Shown here: piece by piece, positions 14,862 through 21,946 of the stretch
Position numbering within the stretch: the stretch's first letter is position 1
How the letters are laid out: each line of letters begins with the position of its first letter
Assembly (NCBI GenBank): GCA_964581605.1
Contig: CAZOPF010000088.1
Location: 1-23,243 of the forward strand
From: CAADGU01 sp964581605
GTDB lineage: Bacteria; Chloroflexota; Anaerolineae; Promineifilales; Promineifilaceae
DNA: 23,243 bases
Reading direction: 5' to 3'
Program-made: the position numbers and the translations under genes
Notes under the pieces: model-generated
What the model was told of the DNA's origin: nothing
Databases searched by the model: none
Seen by the model: only the letters and a program-made list of their open reading frames with translations

Positions 14862-16913
14862 TTAGTTCCTATAATTCGCCTGCTTAAAATAATCCGGCGT
14901 CAGGTTGAGCTGTTTCATTTTGCGCCAGAGGGTGGTACGGCCGATGCCCAAATGCTGCGACATCTCCGTCACCCGCCCCTGGCAAACCCAACCGGCCTGC
15001 AAAATCGCTTCCCGCTCCGCTTCTTCCACGGAGAGAATGGGTTGGGCATGGGGGGATGCGGCCGTCACTACCCGCCCTTTGCGAATGGTGGCCGACAAAT
15101 CAGCCACGCCAATCACGCTGTTTTCGCTATGATGCAGGGCGCGTTCCAGCGTACTTTCCAGTTCGCGCACATTGCCCGGCCAGGGATAGCGGCAAATGGT
15201 TTCCATCGCTTCCTCAGCAATGTGCGCCTGATTGCCGGTAACGCGGGCAATGCGGGAGAGAAAGCGCGAAGCCAGCGCCGGAATATCCTCCGGCCGTTCG
15301 CGCAAGGGTGGCACCAGGATGTTAAAAACGCCAAACCGGTAATAGAGGTTGGGCACAAAATCACCCTCGGCAACCAGCCGTTCCAGGTTGGCCGAAGTAG
15401 CGGCAATGATGCGCACATCAACGGGGATGAGGCGGGTACTGCCCAGGCGCATGACATAGCCCGTTTCAATGACGTGCAGCAGGGCGAACTGCATTTCAAA
15501 GGAGAGCGCCTCAATCTGGTTGAGCATGAGCGTGCCGCCGTCGGTCAGTTCAAATTTGCTGGGACGGCCGTCCAGTTCACTGCCCAACAACTCGCTGACC
15601 ATCAGCTCATGCGGGATTGCCTTGCAGTTGATGGGCATAAATGGTTTGTCGGCCCGCTGGCTGTCATTGTGAATGGCCCGTGCCAGATGATTTTTGCCTA
15701 CGCCGCTCTCGCCGCGCAGCAGCACGGGGGCACGGCCGCGGGCGGCGGTGCGTGCCTGGCGTATAACCGCCCGCATGTTGGGCGATTGGCCGGGAATATC
15801 GTCCAGCTTGAGGGTGGCCCTGGCCCCCACTTGCTGATGCACCAACCGGCGCACCTGGGCCATGGGGCGTATGACCATCATGTAGCCATCGGGGGCGGCA
15901 CGGCCGTTGGCCAACACATGCAAACTCACCAATGCCTGCACTGCCTCCTGGTTGGGCAGCTCAAACGTGACCTCTACATCGCCCACTTCCGCTGCCTCCA
16001 TCACCGCTCCGGCAATTGGTTCAGGCAGGGTGACGACGGCGGATAGGGGCAGGCCAACGGCCGTTTGGGGATTGATGTGCAGCAGTTCCCCGGCACGGGC
16101 GTTCACATGGTTGATCTTTCCCATCCCATCCCACGCCAACACTCCTTCCTGAATGGATCCCAGAATAGTATTCAATTCCGCCAGACGATGATTGGCTTCC
16201 TGCAAATACATATTGGCCTGCAACAAATTGCTGATGGCGCGGGCCGCGGCCATGACCAACGAGAGGCTGTGCCGGGAATGAGCGGTGGCCGGTTCGACAA
16301 TACCGATGACGCCAATGATACGGCCGTTGGCATCGTGAATGGGTGCGGCCGTGGTCGCCAGTTCATGGAAAACGGCATAGAAATGCTCCGCGCCCACCAC
16401 CTGCACTGGCATAGCTGTAATGAGCGCCATGCCAAACCCATTGGTGCCCACACAATTTTCCGACCAGATAGCTCCTTGATGCAGGCCGGAAACAAGTTGA
16501 CCGGCCGGTAATTGCTGTTGATCGGGCATACGGCCGCGTGTGGTTGTGGGGGCATGGGAGCGGGACACAATAGCACTATCGCCCTCGATATCCAGAATAC
16601 AGCCCGCGCCATCGGTGAAGACGATGGTGCAGTAGGAGCCTTCAAAAAACTGGTAGATGTCTTCCAGAAACGGCCGTGCCTGCATCAACAAATCGGCATG
16701 GGTCTTTAGCGTGGTTTGCAGCGCCGCCTCTTGCAGCGTGACGGCGCGGGGGGCCAGGCGCGGGTCTGTGCGCGGCGCACAGCGCTGCCACGAACGCACC
16801 ACATGGGGGTCCGGTTCGTAGCCTTCGAGCGGCTCCACCCGGCCCGTTTTCATAAAGGCATACCAGAATTGTTTGAGGATGTCGCGGCGGATAGGGTAGT
16901 TGTTGGGCTGCAT
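14862..16913 (-). CDS. dhaR: DhaR-like transcriptional activator (GAF-PAS-AAA+-HTH)
   Basis: Regulator of 683 aa, close to E. coli DhaR (~640). Domains: N-terminal helical part (1-60), GAF-like region (~70-230) with SENCVGTNGFGMAL, PAS (~245-355), AAA+ (~370-600) with Walker A GESGVGK at 401-407, and a Fis-type helix-turn-helix (~640-670) with HLGIGRTTLWRKMKQ. The loop GAFTGA needed to contact sigma-54 is absent; the region reads ELLGSELDGRPSKFELTDGG, as in E. coli DhaR by recall. Walker B is degenerate (GGTLMLNQIE, Asn-Gln in place of Asp-Glu). So sigma-70-type activation is expected. In E. coli DhaR is activated by DhaL-ADP and inhibited by DhaK. ATG 16913 was chosen; the longer frame translates a repeat. 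Confidence 0.9.
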   Translation of the reverse strand: MQPNNYPIRRDILKQFWYAFMKTGRVEPLEGYEPDPHVVRSWQRCAPRTDPRLAPRAVTLQEAALQTTLKTHADLLMQARPFLEDIYQFFEGSYCTIVFTDGAGCILDIEGDSAIVSRSHAPTTTRGRMPDQQQLPAGQLVSGLHQGAIWSENCVGTNGFGMALITAMPVQVVGAEHFYAVFHELATTAAPIHDANGRIIGVIGIVEPATAHSRHSLSLVMAAARAISNLLQANMYLQEANHRLAELNTILGSIQEGVLAWDGMGKINHVNARAGELLHINPQTAVGLPLSAVVTLPEPIAGAVMEAAEVGDVEVTFELPNQEAVQALVSLHVLANGRAAPDGYMMVIRPMAQVRRLVHQQVGARATLKLDDIPGQSPNMRAVIRQARTAARGRAPVLLRGESGVGKNHLARAIHNDSQRADKPFMPINCKAIPHELMVSELLGSELDGRPSKFELTDGGTLMLNQIEALSFEMQFALLHVIETGYVMRLGSTRLIPVDVRIIAATSANLERLVAEGDFVPNLYYRFGVFNILVPPLRERPEDIPALASRFLSRIARVTGNQAHIAEEAMETICRYPWPGNVRELESTLERALHHSENSVIGVADLSATIRKGRVVTAASPHAQPILSVEEAEREAILQAGWVCQGRVTEMSQHLGIGRTTLWRKMKQLNLTPDYFKQANYRN

Positions 16914-16937
16914 ACCGGAATGATAATCGGTAATTTG

Positions 16938-16985
16938 GTAATTGAGTAATTGGGTAATTGCATTATTACCCAATTACCCAATTAC
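16938..16985. repeat. TAATTGGG-type hairpin between glpK and dhaR
   Basis: Left arm 16938-16958 and right arm 16965-16985 are complementary at 20 of 21 positions, around a 6-base loop. Same units as 7874-7920. It lies between the glpK stop (16990) and the dhaR ATG (16913); read through, it gives a spurious N-terminal extension of DhaR. Confidence 0.9.
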
Positions 16986-16989
16986 TTCT

Positions 16990-18495
16990 TTATTCCACCC
17001 AATCGAAGGTGCGTGTGACCGCTTTCTTCCATTGGGCAAACAATTCGGTGCTGGCCTTGTTGCCCGGCGTGGGTTCCCAGGTGTGGTCCATACCCCAGTT
17101 CTGGCGCATTTCGTCGGTGCTTTGCCAGAAACCAACGGCATAACCGGCTGCATAAGCGGCGCCCAACGCCGTCGTTTCCGCCACTTTCGGCCGTACTACC
17201 GGCACACCCAACACATCTGCCTGGAACTGCATCAGCAGGTTGTTATACACCATGCCACCGTCCACTTTCAGCGCCGTCAGGTCTACGCCGGAATCGGCAT
17301 TCATGGCGTCCAGCACTTCGCGGGTCTGGTAAGCGGTGGCTTCCAGGGCGGCGCGGGCGATGTGCCCTTTCTTGACATAACGGGTTAACCCGGCGATGAC
17401 ACCCCGCGCATCCGAACGCCAATACGGAGCAAAGAGGCCAGAGAAGGCAGGCACAAAGTAGACGCCGCCATTATCTTCCACCGATTTGGCGTAATCTTCG
17501 ATGTGTGGTGAGAAATCGAAGAAGTCCAGGTTGTCGCGCAGCCACTGTACCAGCGCGCCGGTAATGGCAATGGAACCTTCCAGGGCATAGACGGCCGGTT
17601 CATCGCCAAACTGGTAGCAGAGAGTGGTGAGCAGACCGCTCTTGCTAGGCACAATTTTGGTGCCGGTGTTGAGGATCATAAAACAGCCGGTGCCGTAGGT
17701 GTTTTTGGCTTCGCCGGGGCTGAAACAGGCCTGGCCGACGGTGGCCGCTTGCTGGTCACCCAGGTCACCGGCGACCGGGATACGGCCGCCAAAGGGGCCG
17801 TCTTCGGTGGTATGCCCATAGACCTGGGAGGACGGCCGTATCTCCGGTAACATAGACTTGGGAATGCCCATCGTGCTGCTAATGGAGTCTGACCAGCGCA
17901 AACCATCCAGATTCATCAGCATAGTACGGCTGGCATTGCTCACGTCCGTCACATGCACTCCACCGTTGACGCCGCCGGTCAAATTCCAGATAAGCCAGGT
18001 ATCAATGTTGCCAAACAGAGCATTGCCTTGATCGGCCGCGGCTTGTGCGGCGGGCACATTTTCCAATACCCATTTCACCTTGGGGCCGGAGAAATAGGTG
18101 GCTAATGGCAGCCCCACCTTGTCGCGGAAGCGGTTTTGGCCGACGCTGCCTTCCAAATCTTTGCAGATTTTGTCAGTGCGGGTGTCTTGCCAGACGATGG
18201 CGTTGTAGAGTGGTTTGCCGGTCGTTTTATCCCAAACGACGGTCGTTTCACGCTGATTGGTGATACCGACGGCGGCCAGGTCAGCGGCCGTAACGCCCGC
18301 CGCTTTCATGGCTCCTTTTACCACATCTTGGGTACGCGCCCAAATTTCCATGGGATCATGTTCCACCCAACCGGGTTTGGGGTAAATTTGCTCGTGTTCT
18401 AACTGATGCGCCCCCACTGGCTCACCAGAATGGTTAAAAATCATGCACCGGGTACTGGTGGTACCCTGATCAATTGCGGCTACATACTTTGCCAT
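16990..18495 (-). CDS. glpK: Glycerol kinase
   Basis: FGGY-family kinase of 501 aa, the family's usual length. It turns glycerol and ATP into sn-glycerol-3-phosphate in the cytoplasm. Seen: KYVAAIDQGTTSTR (phosphate-binding start), GITNQRETTVVWDK with Arg82-Glu83, AIVWQDTRT with Trp102, the catalytic Asp247 in GDLGDQQAATVGQ, NTYGTGCFMILNTG, and ALKVDGGMVYNNLLMQFQAD with ETTALGAAYAAG. AGGAG lies 8 bases before the ATG. It follows the assembly gap in transcription order. Its product feeds GlpABC encoded just downstream. Confidence 0.97.
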   Translation of the reverse strand: MAKYVAAIDQGTTSTRCMIFNHSGEPVGAHQLEHEQIYPKPGWVEHDPMEIWARTQDVVKGAMKAAGVTAADLAAVGITNQRETTVVWDKTTGKPLYNAIVWQDTRTDKICKDLEGSVGQNRFRDKVGLPLATYFSGPKVKWVLENVPAAQAAADQGNALFGNIDTWLIWNLTGGVNGGVHVTDVSNASRTMLMNLDGLRWSDSISSTMGIPKSMLPEIRPSSQVYGHTTEDGPFGGRIPVAGDLGDQQAATVGQACFSPGEAKNTYGTGCFMILNTGTKIVPSKSGLLTTLCYQFGDEPAVYALEGSIAITGALVQWLRDNLDFFDFSPHIEDYAKSVEDNGGVYFVPAFSGLFAPYWRSDARGVIAGLTRYVKKGHIARAALEATAYQTREVLDAMNADSGVDLTALKVDGGMVYNNLLMQFQADVLGVPVVRPKVAETTALGAAYAAGYAVGFWQSTDEMRQNWGMDHTWEPTPGNKASTELFAQWKKAVTRTFDWVE

Positions 18496-18514
18496 TTTTC
18501 TAACTCCTTAATTT

Positions 18515-18552
18515 GGTAATCAGGTGATCAGGTGATCAGGTGATCAGGTGAT
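18515..18552. repeat. GTGATCAG tandem repeat running into the assembly gap
   Basis: At least four near-identical 8-bp units, read as CAGGTGAT or GTGATCAG, run up to the N tract. Beyond the gap, 18653-18676 shows a different heptamer array (TTCACTG, TTCACTG, TTGACTG). Two different arrays at the two gap edges suggest that more than one intergenic region, and a gene between them, is missing. Confidence 0.8.
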
Positions 18553-18652
18553 NNNNNNNNNNNNNNNNNNNNNNNNNNNNNNNNNNNNNNNNNNNNNNNN
18601 NNNNNNNNNNNNNNNNNNNNNNNNNNNNNNNNNNNNNNNNNNNNNNNNNNNN
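18553..18652. other. Assembly gap (100 N), likely site of dhaL
   Basis: Exactly 100 N, the conventional length for a gap of unknown size. It lies directly downstream of dhaK, where dhaL (about 630 bp) sits in classical dhaKLM operons. No dhaL is seen elsewhere in the window, although dhaK, dhaM and dhaR are present. Any frame crossing the N tract is an artefact. Confidence 0.9.
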
Positions 18653-18676
18653 ATTCACTGTTCACTGTTGACTGAA

Positions 18677-19750
18677 CTAAACACCCCAACGCAGCCCCGG
18701 CGTTTTCACCGGCGCGTCCCAGAAGCGCAAAATTTCGTCGTCGGCTTTGAGCAGCGTAATGGAACAGCCCTGCATTTCCAACGAAGTGATGTAGGGGCCA
18801 ATGAGGTTGCGAACGATGGTCAGGCCGTGCGCTGAACACACTTCGGCCAGTTTACGATAGACGGCATAGAGTTCAGAAACGGGTGTGCCACCCATGCTGT
18901 TGACAAAGGCGATCACCCGGTCGTCAGCCTTGAGCGGCTCATCCACCAACTGCACATCAACCCAGTTGCCCTGTTCGTTGTCCCACTCACGGACGGTGCG
19001 GGTGTAGGCTTTGTCGGTAATGATTTCCAGGGCCATCATTTCGGTGATTTCGTCGGCCGTTTTCATTTCCATCCGCCGCTGGCCGGGTTCGCCGTGAATG
19101 CCGATGCCGATTTCCATTTCGTTGTCACCCAATGAGAAGGTGGGTTTACCGGCCGCCGGAACGGTACAAGAGGTGAGCGCCATGCCCATGGAACGGCCGT
19201 AGCTGTTCACCTTGCGGCACAAATCCGCACATTGCGCCAGGTTATAGCCAGCCTCGGCGGCCGCGCCGACGATCTTTTCCGCCAGGACAGTGGTGCCCAC
19301 GCCACGACGCCCGGCCGTATACAGGCTGTCCTTTACGGCTACATCATCATCAATCAAAATGCTCTGCACCTGAATCCCGTCGGCATAGGCTAATTCGGCG
19401 GCCGTTTCAAAGTTCAGCACATCACCCGTGTAATTCTTCACAATGAATAAAACCCCAGCGCCGCTATTTACCGCTTTGGCACACTCATACATTTGATCCG
19501 GCGTTGGTGAGGTGAACACCTCGCCGGGACACGCGCCATCCAGCATCCCCATGCCCACAAAACCGCCGTGCATGGGTTCATGCCCACTACCGCCACCAGA
19601 AACCAGGGCTACTTTCCCTTTCACAGGGGCGTCCGCCCGCACCACATAATGCGGATCAATATGCACCTTGAGCACATCGCCATGAGCGGCCGCCATCCCC
19701 TGTAACTGCTCACGCACCACATTGTCTACCGCATTGATTAACTTCTTCAT
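18677..19750 (-). CDS. dhaK: PTS-dependent dihydroxyacetone kinase, substrate-binding subunit
   Basis: DhaK of 357 aa, the normal length. Dihydroxyacetone binds covalently as a hemiaminal to a His, here His219 in EIGIGIHGEPGQ. His57 in SGGGSGHEPMH and Asp110 in VKNYTGDVLNF match E. coli His56 and Asp109. VKDSLYTAGRRGVGTT and NSMGGTPVSELY are further family segments. It transfers phosphate from DhaL-ADP to dihydroxyacetone to give DHAP. GGAG lies 8 bases before the ATG. A 55-bp repeat (19773-19827) separates it from glpF. Downstream is the gap that probably hides dhaL. No ATP-binding DhaL-like domain is fused, so this is the PTS-type subunit rather than a single-chain ATP-dependent kinase. Confidence 0.95.
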   Translation of the reverse strand: MKKLINAVDNVVREQLQGMAAAHGDVLKVHIDPHYVVRADAPVKGKVALVSGGGSGHEPMHGGFVGMGMLDGACPGEVFTSPTPDQMYECAKAVNSGAGVLFIVKNYTGDVLNFETAAELAYADGIQVQSILIDDDVAVKDSLYTAGRRGVGTTVLAEKIVGAAAEAGYNLAQCADLCRKVNSYGRSMGMALTSCTVPAAGKPTFSLGDNEMEIGIGIHGEPGQRRMEMKTADEITEMMALEIITDKAYTRTVREWDNEQGNWVDVQLVDEPLKADDRVIAFVNSMGGTPVSELYAVYRKLAEVCSAHGLTIVRNLIGPYITSLEMQGCSITLLKADDEILRFWDAPVKTPGLRWGV

Positions 19751-19772
19751 CTGTTTTGCTCCTTCGTCAATA

Positions 19773-19827
19773 GTTTGTAGTAGGCACTTTAGTGCCCTCA
19801 GAAGGCGATAAATCGCCTACTACAAAC
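19773..19827. repeat. 55-bp REP-like element, copy 1 (between glpF and dhaK)
   Basis: Perfect 13-bp terminal inverted repeats (GTTTGTAGTAGGC at 19773-19785, its complement at 19815-19827) enclose two small hairpins, GGCACT-TT-AGTGCC (19783-19796) and GGCGAT-AA-ATCGCC (19804-19817). The reverse complement matches 22819-22873 at 46 of 55 positions with no indel. Confidence 0.9.
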
Positions 19828-19852
19828 CTTTTTTCTAGCAACCAGAATTTGA

Positions 19853-20563
19853 CTAAATACCACTGGCAGCAATCAGCAGCCCGGCCAGAATACCGCCGAC
19901 AATGGGACCAACGACCGGAATCCAGCCATAACCCCAATCGGAACCACCCTTGCCGGGAATAGGCAGAATTTGATGGGCAATACGTGGCCCCAAGTCACGC
20001 GCCGGGTTGATGGCGTAACCCGTTGGGCCACCGAGCGAAAGGCCAATGCCCCACACGAGGCCAGCCACCAGGAAGGGTCCCAGCCCATCCACCGCACCAC
20101 CAGCTCCAATAGCGGCAACGCCCAGTACCAACACAAAAGTGCCTACGATTTCTGTCAAGTTGTTCCAAACCACATTGCGGATTGCCGGGCCGGTGGAGAA
20201 AACAGCCAGTTTCAGTCCCGGGTCAGGTGTTTCACCCCAATGCTGAAAATAGGTCAGGAAGACGATGACCGCGCCTAAGAACGCACCAACCATCTGTCCT
20301 GCAATATAAATGGGTACTTCTGACCAGTTACCACTAGACACTGCAACTCCAATTGTCACCGCAGGATTGAGATGAGCGTTACTGCCAAATGCCAGGGCCA
20401 CAAAAACGCCTACCAGCACGGCAAACGCCCAGCCTGTGGTGATGACAATCCAGCCAGAGCTATTGCCTTTGGATTTGCCCAATAAGACATTGGCGACCAC
20501 ACCATCACCCAAAATAATCAGGAACATCGTTCCCATCACTTCACCCATAAATGGAGTTATCAT
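19853..20563 (-). CDS. glpF: Glycerol facilitator (MIP aquaglyceroporin)
   Basis: Membrane channel of 236 aa with six hydrophobic segments and two half-helices. First NPA motif HLNPAVT at 66-68; second AINPARD at 186-188, followed by LGPR. The Asp after NPAR (Asp190) and the insertion PIPGKGGSDWGYGWIPVVGP before the last helix are marks of glycerol facilitators rather than water-only aquaporins. It admits glycerol by facilitated diffusion. GGAGAGG lies about 6 bases before the ATG. It is the first gene of the minus-strand cluster, so the cluster's main promoter should lie in 20564-20800. Confidence 0.94.
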   Translation of the reverse strand: MITPFMGEVMGTMFLIILGDGVVANVLLGKSKGNSSGWIVITTGWAFAVLVGVFVALAFGSNAHLNPAVTIGVAVSSGNWSEVPIYIAGQMVGAFLGAVIVFLTYFQHWGETPDPGLKLAVFSTGPAIRNVVWNNLTEIVGTFVLVLGVAAIGAGGAVDGLGPFLVAGLVWGIGLSLGGPTGYAINPARDLGPRIAHQILPIPGKGGSDWGYGWIPVVGPIVGGILAGLLIAASGI

Positions 20564-20675
20564 GTTTTCCTCTCCTGTATTTTTGATTTATCTTCTAACT
20601 CTTCATGCTATTAGCTGGCTAAGGCCCCTTCCATTGTTGTCGGGGCGGCACGGACTGCTACGGCCGTGCCTGAAC

Positions 20676-20733
20676 TCATTTGAACTGCTTGCATGGGAAA
20701 TCTAGTTGATTAGCGAAGGACACTCACCTCCTT
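20676..20733 (-). promoter_or_regulatory. Very strong ribosome binding site with a possible leader peptide
   Basis: AAGGAGGTGA at 20733-20724 is followed immediately by GTG TCC TTC, a 15-codon frame ending in TGA (20678-20676), about 110 bases before glpF. Spacing from GGAGG to GTG is only 3 bases, shorter than usual, so translation is uncertain. If expressed, it could be a leader peptide of the glycerol operon. Confidence 0.25.
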
Positions 20734-20980
20734 TTGACAAAGGACATGCAAAAACGCACAAACACGTCGCTTGCTGTCCATTTCGGGCAACAAACAAGAT
20801 CAAAAACACGGCCGTTTTAATCCAAGAGGAATTTACATTACGATTTCAGAATTGAGGATGCCTGCTTCTGATGGTTATGGGGAAGATGGCTCGATTTTTA
20901 TGCGTTCCGGTTTCAGTGGGCATCCTGAGTTGCTTCTACAAACTCTTCCTGGGTACAGGATACGGAAATGAGGCAAGGCG

Positions 20981-21051
20981 ACAAGTCTCACCGCCAAAAA
21001 GTTTCAAGGTGAAACGGGGAAAATGACAGGCAAGTTTCACCATGAAACTTG
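20981..21051. promoter_or_regulatory. Pair of TTTCA-type operator dyads before the paaG-like gene
   Basis: Site A: GTTTCA (21001-21006) and TGAAAC (21010-21015) around a 3-base centre. Site B: CAAGTTTCA (21031-21039) and TGAAACTTG (21043-21051), a perfect 9-bp dyad around a 3-base centre. Their centres are 33 bases apart, about three helical turns. A half-site-like ACAAGTCTCACC lies at 20981-20992. They are upstream of the promoter at 21092-21120, suiting an activator or looping repressor, perhaps of the TetR or GntR class known from acyl-CoA catabolism. Confidence 0.6.
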
Positions 21052-21091
21052 TCACCACAAAGGTTATTCCCCAAACCCCGGTGACCCAAAA

Positions 21092-21120
21092 TTGGCAAGA
21101 GGCAAAGGGCGATTTATAAT
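21092..21120 (+). promoter_or_regulatory. Near-consensus sigma-70 promoter of the paaG-paaH-like operon
   Basis: TTGGCA (21092-21097), a 17-base spacer and TATAAT (21115-21120). Expected transcription start is about 21127, giving a ~26-base leader with GGAGG (21144-21148) before ATG 21153. Confidence 0.75.
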
Positions 21121-21152
21121 GCCCGTTATAGTCCCACTTGCATGGAGGAAGC

Positions 21153-21944
21153 ATGAGTTACGAAACAATCCTGTTTAATATCCAAGATCAAATCGCCACT
21201 ATCATTTTCAATCGCCCGGACAAGCTGAATGCGTTTAACGACCAGATGATTCAAGAGACAACCGACGCTTTTAAGCAGTGTGCGCGAGACAAAGAGATAC
21301 GGTGCGTCGTGCTGACGGGCAACGGCCGTGCCTTTTCTTCCGGCCAGGATTTATCCGATGTTCAGGGGCGGTCGGGTAACGGCAACTTCTCCATTGGCGA
21401 CCACCTAAAACATGGTTACCACCGCCTCATCAAACAAATGCTGGCCACCGAAAAACCCATTCTCGGCGCAATTAACGGCGTGGCGGCTGGGGCCGGGGTA
21501 GGCATCGCCCTGGCCACCGACATTCGCCTGGCCAGCGATAAGGCCAGTTTTATGCTCGCCTTCAGCCGGATTGGGTTGGTGCCAGACAGCGGCACCAACT
21601 GGTTGCTGCCCCGCATCGTCGGCCAGGCACGCGCTTATGAGATGGCCGTCACGGCCGACCGCATCCCGGCTGAGAAGGCGCTGGAATGGGGCATTGTCAA
21701 CCGGGTCATCCCCCACGAGCAGTTGATGGAAAACGTGATGGCCTGGGCCAAACCAATTGCCACCGGGCCAACGCTGGCCTATGGGCTGGCCAAACGGGCC
21801 ATGAACCGCGCCTGGGATATGAGCCTGGATGAGGCACTGGAATATGAAGCCCACATGCAAGAACTGGCCGCCCGCAGCCATGACTTTAGCGAAGGTGTGA
21901 CCGCTTTCCTGGAAAAACGCGAGGCCCAGTTTACAGGGGAGTAG
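21153..21944 (+). CDS. Enoyl-CoA hydratase/isomerase, PaaG-like
   Basis: Crotonase-fold enzyme of 263 aa. Seen: IATIIFNRPDKLNAFND, the oxyanion-hole segment GRAFSSGQDLSD, the second oxyanion-hole segment INGVAAGAGVGIALATDIRL, FSRIGLVPDSGTNWLLPR with the Asp at the PaaG catalytic position (E. coli Asp136), and the end FSEGVTAFLEKREAQFTG. Closest by recall to PaaG, 1,2-epoxyphenylacetyl-CoA isomerase. No paaABCDE, paaZ or thiolase lies nearby, so beta-oxidation of fatty or aromatic acyl-CoA is equally possible. ATG 21153 follows GGAGG by 4 bases; the longer frame from TTG 21138 includes the Shine-Dalgarno. The stop ends 2 bases before the next ATG, so the genes form an operon. Confidence 0.85.
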   Translation: MSYETILFNIQDQIATIIFNRPDKLNAFNDQMIQETTDAFKQCARDKEIRCVVLTGNGRAFSSGQDLSDVQGRSGNGNFSIGDHLKHGYHRLIKQMLATEKPILGAINGVAAGAGVGIALATDIRLASDKASFMLAFSRIGLVPDSGTNWLLPRIVGQARAYEMAVTADRIPAEKALEWGIVNRVIPHEQLMENVMAWAKPIATGPTLAYGLAKRAMNRAWDMSLDEALEYEAHMQELAARSHDFSEGVTAFLEKREAQFTGE

Positions 21945-21946
21945 AT

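Larger units (their letters stand above)
20564..21091. promoter_or_regulatory. Divergent control region between glpF and the paaG-like gene
   Basis: No convincing gene. The minus-strand side should hold the glycerol-operon promoter and long leader, but I see no confident -35/-10 pair. It contains a near-perfect anti-Shine-Dalgarno match, AAGGAGGTGA (minus strand, 20733-20724), directly before a 15-codon frame (20723-20676). The plus-strand side holds operator-like TTTCA dyads after 20980. Two ACGGCCGT octamers are present. A plus-strand 66-codon frame (20771-20971) is not protein-like. Confidence 0.5.

Noticed and set aside
14952..16046. Plus-strand frame of 364 codons opposite dhaR
   Set aside because: No recognisable domain, while the minus strand encodes clear AAA+ and HTH motifs.
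7874..16985. CRISPR array
   Set aside because: The tandem units are 6-9 bp and contiguous, without unique spacers, and no cas genes are present.
18528..18839. Frames on both strands crossing the N tract
   Set aside because: They span 100 unknown bases and overlap the end of dhaK; the translations are artefacts.
20592..20690. 27-codon minus-strand frame MQAVQMSSGTAVAVRA before glpF
   Set aside because: No ribosome binding site at proper distance; contains an ACGGCCGT octamer that gives a protein-like T-A-V by chance.
20771..20971. 66-codon plus-strand frame in the glpF-paaG control region
   Set aside because: Not protein-like, no Shine-Dalgarno, and in a region expected to be regulatory.
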